DNA from: Desulfosediminicola flagellatus
GTDB taxonomy: Bacteria; Desulfobacterota; Desulfobulbia; Desulfobulbales; Desulfocapsaceae
Direction of reading: 5' to 3'
DNA: 64,000 nucleotides
Assembly: GCF_005116655.2 (NCBI RefSeq)
Contig: NZ_CP050698.1
Span: 5,846,501 to 5,910,500, forward strand
The notes under the pieces were generated by a model, which saw only the letters and a list, made by a program, of their open reading frames with translations, searched no databases and was not told the origin of the DNA. Of the stretch, positions 51,243-60,278 are shown in pieces. How positions within the stretch are numbered: position 1 is the stretch's first letter; each line of letters opens with the position of its first letter. Position numbers and translations under genes: made by a program.

Positions 51243-52346
51243 TCAACAGGACCTTACGCAGTTGCGCCCAGCACCTTTCGCCATGTAGACCCCATTGTCC
51301 GCGGCTTTAAGCAATGCATCCACGCTGTCAATATCGCTTGTGTTAGCTGCAACCCCAACACTTATGCTGCCAAGCCATTCACCATCACCCGCTGCAACCT
51401 TCAAATTTGCAACATTGCTCCGGATCTGCTCAGCAATATACATCGCGCCTTTTAGCGGAGTTGATGGACAGATCACGAAAAACTCATCACCACCAAGGCG
51501 ACAAACGATATCATCACTTCGAACAGAATGGCGTAATTCCATGGCTAATCGTTTCAAAACTTCATCACCGGCATCATGACCGTAGGTATCATTTATTCTT
51601 TTAAAGTTATCTGCATCAATCATCATGCAGGATAACGAATCCCCATGTTCTTTACTCTCCTTCCAGAGCTCATTAAGCTGCCGCATGGCGTGTCGCCTGT
51701 TTGGCAAATCTGTGAGAGAGTCTGTCAAAGCCAAGATTTCAAGGTCTTCATTAGCTTGTAATAGTTTTTCGGTTCGCTCGGCCACCTTCGCCTCAAGTGT
51801 TTTATTTAAGGTGTTTAATTCTTTATTTCTCGCCGACACCTGCTTAAACAATCCGTTGAGTGCGGCCAAAAGAGGTTCTGTCGATTCTGCCGCTTTATGC
51901 TCCTCATTCAGATATGCATCCCGGGGAGTGCCCCCCTCCTCAATCTCATGTATCTGGCGCGCCATGTTCTGATCTACACCAAGGATATGATATGCAAGCC
52001 AATGGATAAGAAATTCCAATAGAGATCTGCCTGCACTTGATTTCTTTCCATGCAGCTGCTCGATCATTGCCAACACATCATCAAAAAAAGCAATGTGCTC
52101 CTGAACATGCAGATTGACATGTCGCAAGTCTACCTGTAACCGGCTCATCATCTCTTCTTCGTCTTCAAAATGCTTTTGCGCGTAAGAGGAAAGCTCCTGC
52201 AGAGTGGTGTCGATGTTTGAAATGTTTACGTCATCTTCAGAGACTTCCCGGCCGAGTTTGTTAATAAGATCGACCAGCACTTTATGCTGATCATCAACAT
52301 CCTTCAATCCAGTCTCAAAGATACCTGCCCATCTGAATGCTTTCAT
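51243..52346 (-). CDS. Hemerythrin-linked diguanylate cyclase
   Basis: The 367-residue protein joins a hemerythrin domain (about 1-130; IFETGLKDVDDQHKVLVDLI, YAQKHFEDEEEMM, HVQEHIAFFDD, YHILGVDQNMA) through a coiled coil (about 150-200) to a GGDEF domain (about 205-365). The active motif RLGGDEFFVICP is intact near residue 285, and RSDD five residues before it is a classical RxxD inhibitory site. It should make c-di-GMP from GTP in response to O2 or redox state of the di-iron site. The coiled coil would transmit the signal. Probably co-transcribed with the bacteriohemerythrin downstream. The PilZ protein at 53827 is a possible receiver. Confidence 0.92.
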   Translation of the reverse strand: MKAFRWAGIFETGLKDVDDQHKVLVDLINKLGREVSEDDVNISNIDTTLQELSSYAQKHFEDEEEMMSRLQVDLRHVNLHVQEHIAFFDDVLAMIEQLHGKKSSAGRSLLEFLIHWLAYHILGVDQNMARQIHEIEEGGTPRDAYLNEEHKAAESTEPLLAALNGLFKQVSARNKELNTLNKTLEAKVAERTEKLLQANEDLEILALTDSLTDLPNRRHAMRQLNELWKESKEHGDSLSCMMIDADNFKRINDTYGHDAGDEVLKRLAMELRHSVRSDDIVCRLGGDEFFVICPSTPLKGAMYIAEQIRSNVANLKVAAGDGEWLGSISVGVAANTSDIDSVDALLKAADNGVYMAKGAGRNCVRSC

Positions 52347-52872
52347 TTAATCTCCGATAGTTGTTTCCAACCTACCTATAAGTGATTCGACTATTGGCTC
52401 TCACACAATAAAGCTTATCGAAGATGACCGATGCTGTCAAAATAGTCGTTGTGAAACAGCAACTATGGCACTGCAGCAACGCTCTCTCCTGGCACAACCT
52501 GTGCAATCCACCTTCCTTCCTTAAAAGGATAGAGACGGATATCTGATAGCTTTTGAGCACCATGTAATATCAACATTGGTGCCCGGGATGTCACGGATAA
52601 CCTCGATATGGTTATGCAGGAATGGAACAAAGAAAAGTGAATAATGCGCAGCCGGATAGCCCCATTACACACTAACGGTAAAGCTCAAGGCGAAGTGGTA
52701 ATACATGGATGCATGGAGATACCGTCAGCCGGAGTTTATTGTCTCTGTGTGCATGAAGGGCGCAATGACAACCACTCAGTTCAGCCATCCCCCCTGCAGT
52801 CAACAATACTGTAAGGGGTGCTTTTGGGGCTGAATGAGTACAAAAAGCAAAAACATTGAGAAACAGACTTTT
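52347..52872. other. Intergenic region between hemerythrin-GGDEF and rsmE
   Basis: About 525 bp. A 56-codon plus-strand frame (52644-52814) with a weak AAAG ribosome site is possible but unsupported by any family. CCCCTGCAGT and ACTGTAAGGGG (about 52795-52819) form an imperfect hairpin that could end rsmE transcription. Nothing else is seen. Confidence 0.35.
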
Positions 52873-53610
52873 CTACATGTTTTTGACAAGAAACTGCACC
52901 ACTGATGTCGCGGTAAGCGTAGCTGTTTCGGCCCTCAGGATACGTTTGCCAAGAGAAACTGTCTGCCAGCCGGAGGCTCGGGCCAGTTCAGCTTCTTCTA
53001 GACTTAAACCACCTTCCGGCCCCAGCAACAGAATCGCCTTTTTAACATCTTCAGGAATTACAGGGTCATGCAAAGAGACCTGCCCCTCTTCCTCCCAGAA
53101 CATGAGTTTTACTAATCCCGGAGAATCAGGAAAAGATTGTACCAGCTCACTGAATTCAATGGTCTCCTCCATCTCCATCAGATCAGGGCGATAGCACTGC
53201 TTACAGGCAGACTCCACAATCCTTTGATATCGCTCAAGCTTTTTCTGGCCATGATGTTCACTGATCTTCCCCTGGCACCTGCTGGTCCATAGCGGAATAA
53301 ATTGATTTACTCCAAGCTCAGTACATTTCTGTATGACCAGATCCATTTTCTTACCCTTGAGATGCCCCTGACAGACAACAAGAGGGATTGTATCGTTGTC
53401 TTCAGAATTTACCTGCTCAACAATCCTGGCTTTTACTGTTTTTCCTATAATAGTAATGATTGCTGAAAAAACAGATCCTTTGCCGTCAAGCAGTTCTATA
53501 GCATCACCAGCTTGTAACCTCAGAGCCTTAACAATATGCCGGGACTCCGTTTGTGGCAACTCTACAGAATCACCGTCCAAACTTTTCCTATCAAAAAAAA
53601 ATCGTCTCAT
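52873..53610 (-). CDS. rsmE: 16S rRNA (uracil-1498-N3)-methyltransferase
   Basis: The 245-residue protein matches RsmE length and motifs: the N-terminal PUA-like part (MRRFFFDRK, SRHIVKALRLQAGDAIELLDG), VIQKCTELGVNQFIPLWTSR, the SPOUT knot motifs LLLGPEGGLSLEEAELA and VSLGKRILRAETATLTA. It methylates U1498 of 16S rRNA using SAM in the cytoplasm. It is on the same strand as prmA, a common partner, with a plus-strand PilZ gene lying between them. The ribosome site is weak. Confidence 0.95.
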   Translation of the reverse strand: MRRFFFDRKSLDGDSVELPQTESRHIVKALRLQAGDAIELLDGKGSVFSAIITIIGKTVKARIVEQVNSEDNDTIPLVVCQGHLKGKKMDLVIQKCTELGVNQFIPLWTSRCQGKISEHHGQKKLERYQRIVESACKQCYRPDLMEMEETIEFSELVQSFPDSPGLVKLMFWEEEGQVSLHDPVIPEDVKKAILLLGPEGGLSLEEAELARASGWQTVSLGKRILRAETATLTATSVVQFLVKNM

Positions 53611-53826
53611 AGATTGTTGTATATATAAATTATCTGCACCGTTTTACGGCTATATAGCCAAACAAACACAGGGAGTATGGACAGTTACCGGGTACATCCT
53701 CCATTCCCTCGTTATAATTATAATTTGACAACACCTCAACATTTACGTATGTATTTAAAAAAGAAACGTTTTTTTCTAACAACACTACTCTTTTTCAGGT
53801 AATTACATACTCACGAAGAGGTTAGT

Positions 53827-54213
53827 ATGTCCAGTGAACGAAGAATTCAGGAACGCTTTTCCCTGGATCTGCAGGCAAAAATTTCCTACAGATTTACCGA
53901 TGATGATCCAGAGGATTTCATCGAAACTGTCGCTGCAAATATGAGCTCCGGCGGATCATTCCTGCAAACGGATAAAGATATTCCCTTGGCCAGTAAGGTC
54001 AAAGTCGAATTTCTCCTATCTATTAATGACCTTAAAAAACTCAAATTCATACTTTCTGTAGAAACTCTTCGTTCTATAACCAGTGACCAGGTCTGGGTTC
54101 AGGCCACCGGTGTTGTTATACGCTCTGTTCCAGGTAGCGGGGTGGCGGTAATTTTTGATAAGAATTACCAACTCACTCCTATGACTCCTGTGAAGAAAAA
54201 GCTTTTTTATTAG
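53827..54213 (+). CDS. PilZ domain protein (c-di-GMP receptor)
   Basis: The 128-residue protein has the PilZ binding features: an N-terminal Arg motif (SSERRIQERFSL, in the position of RxxxR) and the loop MSSGGSFLQTD in the place of DxSxxG, followed by beta strands (KVKVEFLLSI; VQATGVVIRSVPGSGVAVIF). AGAGG precedes the ATG. The loop MSSGG departs from DLSxxG by lacking the Asp, so c-di-GMP affinity may be altered. The TAG stop (54211) coincides with one end of a small CTAG-type element. Confidence 0.85.
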   Translation: MSSERRIQERFSLDLQAKISYRFTDDDPEDFIETVAANMSSGGSFLQTDKDIPLASKVKVEFLLSINDLKKLKFILSVETLRSITSDQVWVQATGVVIRSVPGSGVAVIFDKNYQLTPMTPVKKKLFY

Positions 54214-54292
54214 GTGCCTGTCCGAGAATAGACATTTCTTCTCAAATCGACGACGAGTTGGGGAGAAAGGGGATTCTCAAAATTTCTCCTAG
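54210..54292. repeat. 83-bp CTAG-type miniature element exactly between two stop codons
   Basis: The left end TTAGGTGCCTGTCCGAGAAT resembles the IS1182 end (CTAGGAGGCTGTCCGAGAA). The right end, inverted, reads CTAGGAGAAATTTTGAGAAT. The left TAG is the stop of the PilZ gene, and the right CTA is the inverted stop of prmA. The whole gap between these convergent genes is the element. Confidence 0.55.
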
Positions 54293-55188
54293 TTTTTCAC
54301 CATCAAGAGCGCAGCCCATTCACCTTGCTCCATTTTCTCTTTGAAGGTGAAACCCGCCTCACTGAAGTGATGTATTATATTGTCAGCCTGCACTTCTTTC
54401 AATATTCCCGAAAGAATGATCGACCCACCAGAAACCGTTAATCTGGCAAGATCTTCTCTCATCATAAGCAGCACATCATGAATAATATTGGCAACAACCA
54501 GATCATATTGGCCTGAGAGTTCCTCTAAAGCGGTAATTTCTATAGCTATCGATTCTGACAAATTATTATGGGCCACATTGTCAAACGCGGCAGCAACAGC
54601 ATCAGGATCATTATCAATACCTAGAACGTCCGTAGATCCAAACAATGCTGCAGCCATGGCAAGAATTCCGGTTCCGGTTCCTACATCGAGAACTTTGGCG
54701 CGATCTTTTCCCTTCAACGTCTGTCGGATAAAGCTCATACAGAGGCTTGTGGTAGCGTGGTGGCCTGTTCCAAATGCCATTCCCGGATCCATCTCTATAA
54801 CAGCCTCACCTTCTTTGGGGGAATAGTCCTCCCAGGTAGGCTTAATTACCAGGCCGTCTGTGATGGCAAACGGTTTAAAATGCTTTTTCCAGTTACTGCC
54901 CCAATCCTGATCGTCCAGAATCTCGCTGACAACAGTAGGCTCTCCAACCTGAAAAATCTCCGCCAGCATCTTTGCTTGCGTTTCTACCTGATTAACAATT
55001 TCTGCAATATTTTCTTCTGTAGGATCATCCGCTTCAAGATAGACATGCAGTACATGCTCAACCAGATTATCCTCCACACCAACTTCAACACCCGCCTCAA
55101 GAACACCTACGAGAAAATCTGTCAAGGAATCTGTCAACTGCAGGTCACACGTTATAGTTAGTTGTAATATTTTTTTCTTGCCAGACAT
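54289..55188 (-). CDS. prmA: Ribosomal protein L11 methyltransferase
   Basis: The 299-residue protein has PrmA motifs: an N-terminal substrate-recognition domain (about 1-100), DDQDWGSNWKKHFKP, MDPGMAFGTGHHATTSLC, the SAM loop VLDVGTGTGILAMAAALFGS, IDNDPDAVAAAFDNV and VVANIIHDVLLMM. It adds methyl groups to L11 in the cytoplasm. In the N-terminal half the LEAGVEVGVEDN stretch is unusual but within range. The ribosome site is weak. Its TAG stop falls in the tip of a miniature CTAG element. Confidence 0.95.
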   Translation of the reverse strand: MSGKKKILQLTITCDLQLTDSLTDFLVGVLEAGVEVGVEDNLVEHVLHVYLEADDPTEENIAEIVNQVETQAKMLAEIFQVGEPTVVSEILDDQDWGSNWKKHFKPFAITDGLVIKPTWEDYSPKEGEAVIEMDPGMAFGTGHHATTSLCMSFIRQTLKGKDRAKVLDVGTGTGILAMAAALFGSTDVLGIDNDPDAVAAAFDNVAHNNLSESIAIEITALEELSGQYDLVVANIIHDVLLMMREDLARLTVSGGSIILSGILKEVQADNIIHHFSEAGFTFKEKMEQGEWAALLMVKN

Positions 55189-55500
55189 ATGCTATTGAAA
55201 CTCCTTGTTTATATGATCAAGATACTCTGCAGCGTCTTCAGTGTAATGCAACGAATATTCTCTGAACCTCTGACTGTAACATGTCGACAGTGTTCCGGAT
55301 GTGCACAAGCAGACCGTGCTATGAAATACTGATAGAAAGTTACACATGTTTTACGTGAAACATTTCTTAACAATCATCGAATCAATTTGGTATCACAATT
55401 TCATCGATTCCGATACTATCTTATAATCAGCTCGTTAGTATTTGAAATAACAGTTTGTAACTTTCTTTTGAACTTTAACAGCTCTACGGTGAGAAAAAGT
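55189..55500. other. Intergenic region upstream of prmA
   Basis: About 310 bp of AT-rich sequence between prmA and the next minus-strand gene. It should hold the prmA promoter, but no convincing motif, hairpin or gene is seen. Confidence 0.4.
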
Positions 55501-56277
55501 CTACTCTGTTATTCGACAAGAAGAAGGTAGACGTATGCCCTGCTGACCAGCACCACTTCTGCTAACTGAGCGAAGCGATTCCGTACGTTCTTTGTTTAAA
55601 ATCTGTATAGGAATCCCTTGGATACTGCGTATGACACCTAGTGGATCAACTTGTCTCAACAACGGGTTATCCCTGAAAATCTGTTCATACGCAGCAGATA
55701 GAGAAAAGAGATCATCAATCCGGTCTATAGACGATGTAACCTGATAGTCGGTTTTTCCCGGAACAAATGAACGACCGTAGATCTCAATTTTCGGAGTAAC
55801 CGCTGTGCGCATCATTTGAGCTTTCCAGCCCCAATTTATCCTTGCCAGTTTACACGGGTAGCCTCTGAACTCACGCGGTCCGCCTTCAATCTCTGTAATT
55901 TTCATTGAACCGAGCTTATCTACCATTTCATATACAACAATCTGACCGCTTTCAGCCTCTTTCGCCGTGGAGTTATCAGGGGCACGAAGCGTATACTGTT
56001 CACAACGTTCATTTCCGGGGGTGTATGTATGCAGCTGTAAACGTTTATAATCTATAAAAACAGATTCACTCTCATGTTCTATTTTTGTTATGCCGACCGC
56101 GAAGGTGTAGCGAACACGTGTAATAGTGGCAGACAAATCTTCTACCGCTTTATGCATTTCCACATCATACTCAAGTATAACAGGCACATCAAAGCCCTCC
56201 CCTCGACTATCTTCCCTCGACACTACAAGCAGTACAATCAGAATGCAAAAAAAAGCCACAACGCCTGATCCTCTCAT
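55501..56277 (-). CDS. Secreted hypothetical protein
   Basis: The 258-residue product has a signal peptide (GVVAFFCILIVLLVVSREDSR) and GGGGGAA before the ATG. The mature part is mostly beta, with stretches VILEYDVEMHKAVEDL, ITKIEHESESVFIDYKRLQL and GPREFRGYPCKLARINWGW. This pattern of a short periplasmic lipid- or outer-membrane-binding-like barrel resembles DUF4412-type proteins, but I cannot assign it. Two Cys residues (near 116 and 164) may form a disulfide. It stands alone. Confidence 0.75.
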   Translation of the reverse strand: MRGSGVVAFFCILIVLLVVSREDSRGEGFDVPVILEYDVEMHKAVEDLSATITRVRYTFAVGITKIEHESESVFIDYKRLQLHTYTPGNERCEQYTLRAPDNSTAKEAESGQIVVYEMVDKLGSMKITEIEGGPREFRGYPCKLARINWGWKAQMMRTAVTPKIEIYGRSFVPGKTDYQVTSSIDRIDDLFSLSAAYEQIFRDNPLLRQVDPLGVIRSIQGIPIQILNKERTESLRSVSRSGAGQQGIRLPSSCRITE

Positions 56278-56455
56278 TATTCCCCCTGATAAGCTATAAT
56301 ATATCTCTCACCTTGATATAATTCCCTGCCATGCAAGGCGATAACCACACCATCAGCAACCCGTCCTCCTGCAGCTGTCAGCTTGCAAATGTCGCTACCG
56401 GAATTAGTGTTTGTTGTAATCATCTACTCAATTAACAACAAATTCAAGAGGTCTT

Positions 56456-56998
56456 ATGGTTGCTCATTTATTCCATCATCTCGTTTACGGTACCTTAAAT
56501 GATTACCTGACCGGTGAGGAACTTACCGATACAGACGATGAGCGGCTACGACAGGATCTCAGTCGCATGATGGTACTGGAAAAAGGGTTTAGCAAAAATG
56601 AACTGATCCCGCGCAGGTTTATCGAGACACTTTTTGCACAATCCTTCGTTCGCTCAACCATAGAAATTACTGTAAGGCTCGGAGGTAAGGATCTTCTTGT
56701 GCTCCGCTACGGACCTGGATCTCTTGTTAGCCGTGAACGTGCTGCAATAGCAGCGGCCAGGGTGCTCAACCCGGATTACGAGATCCCCCTTGCTGTTGTA
56801 ACTAATGGAAGAGATGCAGAACTCCTTGATACTTCAACTGGCAAGATTCTGGGATATGGGTTACATTCTATTCCTGACAGAGCAACAGCGGAACAAATGT
56901 TGAACCATCTTGTATTCCGCCCTCCCCGAAAAGAACAGCCGCGGGAAAGGGAATTGCGAATTCTCAACGCTTTTGACATAGAGCGGTGTTGCGTATAA
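56456..56998 (+). CDS. Free-standing type I restriction enzyme R N-terminal-like (HSDR_N) protein
   Basis: The 180-residue protein resembles the HSDR_N_2 nuclease fold: DDERLRQDLSRMMVLEKGFS, IEITVRLGGKDLLVLRYGPG, LVSRERAAIAAARVLNPDY and LAVVTNGRDAELLDTSTGKI. AGAGG precedes ATG. There is no helicase or HsdS/HsdM gene nearby, so it is not a restriction system. Catalytic D/ExK residues are not clearly intact (a Lys-poor strand LLVLRYG replaces the usual ...xKxxN), so binding rather than cleavage is likely. It lies 65 bp before the DAHP synthase gene and may share its transcript. Such small proteins are frequent in Desulfobacterota. Confidence 0.75.
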   Translation: MVAHLFHHLVYGTLNDYLTGEELTDTDDERLRQDLSRMMVLEKGFSKNELIPRRFIETLFAQSFVRSTIEITVRLGGKDLLVLRYGPGSLVSRERAAIAAARVLNPDYEIPLAVVTNGRDAELLDTSTGKILGYGLHSIPDRATAEQMLNHLVFRPPRKEQPRERELRILNAFDIERCCV

Positions 56999-57063
56999 CA
57001 TTAGCCGTGATCTCAGCCCACCTCCGCAAACTCCTGAATCAACATTTATCGTAAGGAACAAGG

Positions 57064-58413
57064 ATGACAACTACTATAGACAACTGGACAAAGTCCAGCT
57101 GGAAGAATTTCGAGGCGCTCCAGCAACCTAACTGGCCTGACCAAACGGAAGTGGATAACGTATTAAAAGATCTGTCTCGACTTCCTCCTTTGGTTTTCGC
57201 GGGTGAAATTCGCGTTCTTAAACAGCAGCTCGCTAAAGCAGTAACTGGCGAAGCTTTCCTCCTTCAGGGCGGTGACTGTTCAGAAAACTTTTCTAACGTA
57301 ACTGCACCGACAATCAGGGAAACCCTCAAGGTCTTGTTGCAGATGGCTGTTGTTCTCACTTATGCAGGTGGAAAACCTGTCATTAAGATGGGACGTATCG
57401 CCGGACAGTTTGCCAAACCGCGCTCAGCTGATATGGAAACAAAGGACGGTGTCGAGCTGCCATCCTATCGCGGAGACATGGTCAACAGACCTGAATTCAC
57501 GCCGGAAGCACGTATTCCGGATCCGAAAAACATGATGATGGGCTATAACATGGCCGCCTGTACCTTAAACCTCCTGCGCGCCTTCACCCGCGGTGGTTAT
57601 GGTTCATTGCAGCGTGTTCAGTCATGGAACCAGGAGTTTGTCGCACAGTCTCCGATGGGACGCTCATACGACCGCATGGCAAAGCAGATCGATCAGGCCA
57701 TGAAATTCATGGAGACCATCGGTATTAAAACCGATAACCCGCAAATAAATCAGACCCAACTCTTCACATCACATGAAGCTCTGCTTCTTGGATACGAAGA
57801 GGCACTCACACGAATAGACTCAACCACCGGCGACCCATACAACTGTTCAGCCCATTTGTTGTGGATTGGTGAGCGTACGCGTCAGCTCGATGGTGCCCAC
57901 GTTGAATTTTTGCGTGGTGTGTTGAATCCAATCGGAGTCAAAATTGGACCAACTTACGACCTCGACAACGTCAAACGACTTGTGGAGAAACTGAACCCTG
58001 AAAACGAGGCTGGCCGTATTACCCTCATCACCCGACTCGGCTTGAATAACGTTGACAAGGCGTTACCACCGCTGCTCAGAGAGATGAAGCGCGAAGGGTT
58101 CAATATCGTCTGGAGTTGTGATCCGATGCATGCCAACACCTATACGGCAGAAAGTGGACACAAAACCCGAAACTTCAACGACATTTTATCTGAAATCACC
58201 TGTTTCTTTGAGACGCACTGGTCTGAAGGTACTGTGCCTGGTGGTCTCCATTTCGAAATGACAGGCGAAAACGTTACTGAATGTACCGGTGGTGCACGCA
58301 ATATCATCGACGAACAGCTTGCACAGCGATATCTCACATCATGTGATCCTCGTCTGAATGCCGAACAAAGTCTTGAGGTTGCTTTTCAAATTGCTGATAT
58401 GATTCGCTCCTGA
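57064..58413 (+). CDS. Class II 3-deoxy-7-phosphoheptulonate synthase
   Basis: The 449-residue protein matches the plant/PhzC-like class II enzymes: VFAGEIRVLKQQLAKAVTGE, FLLQGGDCSENFSNVT, KMGRIAGQFAKPRSADMET, LPSYRGDMVNRPEFT, LLWIGERTRQLDGAHVEFLR, IVWSCDPMHANT and GGLHFEMTGENVTECTGG. It condenses PEP and erythrose-4-phosphate to DAHP, the first step to aromatic amino acids, with a divalent metal bound by the Cys of QGGDC and His/Glu/Asp of later motifs. AAGGAACAAGG precedes ATG. It is followed by a strong terminator. Class II enzymes may need other proteins for feedback control. Confidence 0.96.
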   Translation: MTTTIDNWTKSSWKNFEALQQPNWPDQTEVDNVLKDLSRLPPLVFAGEIRVLKQQLAKAVTGEAFLLQGGDCSENFSNVTAPTIRETLKVLLQMAVVLTYAGGKPVIKMGRIAGQFAKPRSADMETKDGVELPSYRGDMVNRPEFTPEARIPDPKNMMMGYNMAACTLNLLRAFTRGGYGSLQRVQSWNQEFVAQSPMGRSYDRMAKQIDQAMKFMETIGIKTDNPQINQTQLFTSHEALLLGYEEALTRIDSTTGDPYNCSAHLLWIGERTRQLDGAHVEFLRGVLNPIGVKIGPTYDLDNVKRLVEKLNPENEAGRITLITRLGLNNVDKALPPLLREMKREGFNIVWSCDPMHANTYTAESGHKTRNFNDILSEITCFFETHWSEGTVPGGLHFEMTGENVTECTGGARNIIDEQLAQRYLTSCDPRLNAEQSLEVAFQIADMIRS

Positions 58414-58441
58414 TAAACAGCCGCAGTACATGCATTATTTT

Positions 58442-58478
58442 AAGGCCGTACACGTTCTTGTGTACGGCCTTCCTTTTT
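58442..58478 (+). terminator. Rho-independent terminator after the DAHP synthase gene
   Basis: AAGGCCGTACAC pairs perfectly with GTGTACGGCCTT around GTTCTT, then CCTTTTTGC follows. It lies 28 bp after the stop codon. Confidence 0.92.
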
Positions 58479-58522
58479 GCATCCCCTTTGTTTTACTTAC
58501 TATTACATTTCAGTAATCTTTC

Positions 58523-58550
58523 TTGACCCTTTTTCCTTTCCGCTTACATT
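58523..58550 (+). promoter_or_regulatory. Possible sigma-70 promoter for the HtrA gene
   Basis: TTGACC (58523-58528) and TACATT (58545-58550) are 16 bp apart, between the DAHP synthase terminator and the HtrA start at 58663. Both boxes match the consensus at most positions. Confidence 0.35.
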
Positions 58551-58662
58551 CTTACCTGAATGATTAATAATGCATTAGGCAGCCTTGTTAGGATGCCTTC
58601 TCTGCAATCACCGCTGATCCGGCACACAATACTGCCACAGCAAAAAAAACTGGAGGTTTGCA

Positions 58663-60117
58663 ATGTCTAGAACGCAGACGCTATCAATCAATACCTATAT
58701 GCTCGGTATATTTCTACTGGCATTAACACTCGTTGCCGGCTCTTCATCAATTTCAAGAGCCGCCGCACTACATGACAAAGGGTTTACTGACGTGGTGAAA
58801 ATGGCCAAGCCCGCTGTTGTGCACATCCGCGTTGAGAAAAATGTCAGCCAGGGTGGTAGTCACTACGATCAGCAACAAGATGAGTTGTTTAATAACCCTT
58901 TCTTTGAGCGCTTCTTTGGTCCGCAATTTCGCCAGAACCCCAATACACCGAATCGTGAACGCAAGCAACAGGGACAGGGCTCCGGATTTATAATCAGTAA
59001 AGACGGATACATTCTGACCAACAATCACGTTGTTGAAGGTGCCGATAAGATATCTGTAATGCTTTCAGATGAGCGTAAATATACTGCTGAGCTTATCGGA
59101 TCAGACCCTCAATCAGACGTTGCCCTTATAAAAATCCAGGATGGTGGAAAGTTGCCAATACTGAAACTGGGTGACTCTGATGCTCTTGAGGATGGCGAAT
59201 GGGTAATTGCCATTGGTAATCCTTTCGGCCTGAGCCAAACTGTAACTGTCGGTGTTGTAAGCGCCACAGGACGCTCCAGTGTAGGGATCAACGAATATGA
59301 AAACTTCATCCAGACTGATGCAGCAATTAATCCGGGTAACTCCGGTGGCCCGCTCTTAAATATCAATGGTGAAGTTATCGGTATCAACTCCGCACTGTTT
59401 TCACGAACAGGTGGCTACATGGGTATTGGTTTTGCCATCCCTATCAATATGGTCAAAACAATACAGAACCAGCTGCAAAACGAAGGAAAGGTTACCCGTG
59501 GATGGCTTGGTGTAGTCATACAGAATGTCGATGAAAATCTTGCACGATCCTTTGGTCTCGATAAAGCCGAAGGAATACTGGTAAGCGAAGTTCAAACAGG
59601 GTCTCCTGCTGAAGATTCTGGTGTACGTCAGGGTGATGTCATCCTCAAATTAAACGGCACTACTTTAGTCGATGTTGCAGACCTCAGAAACAGAGTTGCT
59701 TTACTTCCACCCGACAGTGTTGCAAAGCTCGATATCATCCGTAGCGGAAAGCAGAAAACCATTGATGTCACCATTGGCGAACGCCCTGGAGATCCACGTC
59801 AGCTTGGTAAAAAAGATAATGGTAAATCAAGCCTCGAACAGTTTGGTCTGGCTTTCCAAGACCTTACGCCTGAACTCGCCGAACGGCTCGGCTATCAAGA
59901 AAAAGAAGGCGTTATCGTCTCACAGGTTGACCCAGGAAGTCCTGCCTCTTCTGCAGGAATGCGTCCCGGACAACTGGTTGAAGAGGTTAATAAGCAACTG
60001 GTTAAAAATGTAAAGGAACTCAAGCAGGCAATAGCTAAATCCGATGATAAGAATCGCATTCTTCTCAGGGTTCGCTCAGGAAATTTCAGCCAGTACGTTG
60101 TACTGATTGCTGAATAA
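58663..60117 (+). CDS. degP: HtrA/DegP (Do family) periplasmic serine protease
   Basis: The 484-residue protein has a signal segment (YMLGIFLLALTLVAGSSS), a trypsin-like domain with the triad His in LTNNHVVEGAD (about 121), Asp in SDVALIKI (about 152) and Ser in NPGNSGGPLL (about 226), and two PDZ domains (about 280-370 and 395-480; GVRQGDVILKLNGT, GMRPGQLVEEVNKQ). This is the DegP/DegQ layout with the usual Gln-rich loop (about 65-105). It removes or refolds damaged envelope proteins. GGAGG lies 8 bp before ATG. Confidence 0.95.
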   Translation: MSRTQTLSINTYMLGIFLLALTLVAGSSSISRAAALHDKGFTDVVKMAKPAVVHIRVEKNVSQGGSHYDQQQDELFNNPFFERFFGPQFRQNPNTPNRERKQQGQGSGFIISKDGYILTNNHVVEGADKISVMLSDERKYTAELIGSDPQSDVALIKIQDGGKLPILKLGDSDALEDGEWVIAIGNPFGLSQTVTVGVVSATGRSSVGINEYENFIQTDAAINPGNSGGPLLNINGEVIGINSALFSRTGGYMGIGFAIPINMVKTIQNQLQNEGKVTRGWLGVVIQNVDENLARSFGLDKAEGILVSEVQTGSPAEDSGVRQGDVILKLNGTTLVDVADLRNRVALLPPDSVAKLDIIRSGKQKTIDVTIGERPGDPRQLGKKDNGKSSLEQFGLAFQDLTPELAERLGYQEKEGVIVSQVDPGSPASSAGMRPGQLVEEVNKQLVKNVKELKQAIAKSDDKNRILLRVRSGNFSQYVVLIAE

Positions 60118-60138
60118 GAAGCACAACTCTCCTCCAAG

Positions 60139-60196
60139 AAAAACGCTGGTCGCTCACACCTCCTCCCCCCTTTTTAGTGAGTGATCGGCGTTTTTT
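60139..60196 (+). terminator. Terminator after the HtrA gene
   Basis: AACGCTGGTCGCTCAC pairs with GTGAGTGATCGGCGTT, G-U pairs included, across about 20 loop bases; TTTTTTCC follows. It begins about 20 bp after the stop codon. Confidence 0.8.
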
Positions 60197-60278
60197 CCGT
60201 ACATCCCCGCCCCTTTAAAGAGTGCAGCTGTAACGCGCCAGCCTTTACTAATCAGATCATCACTTCGAACTTCAACGT

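Noticed and set aside
52644..52814. 56-codon plus-strand frame between hemerythrin-GGDEF and rsmE
   Set aside because: Weak ribosome site and no family; left as a note in the intergenic entry rather than called as a gene.
56456..56998. A type I restriction or other defence system around the HsdR_N-like gene
   Set aside because: No methylase, specificity or helicase gene is nearby; neighbours are metabolic.
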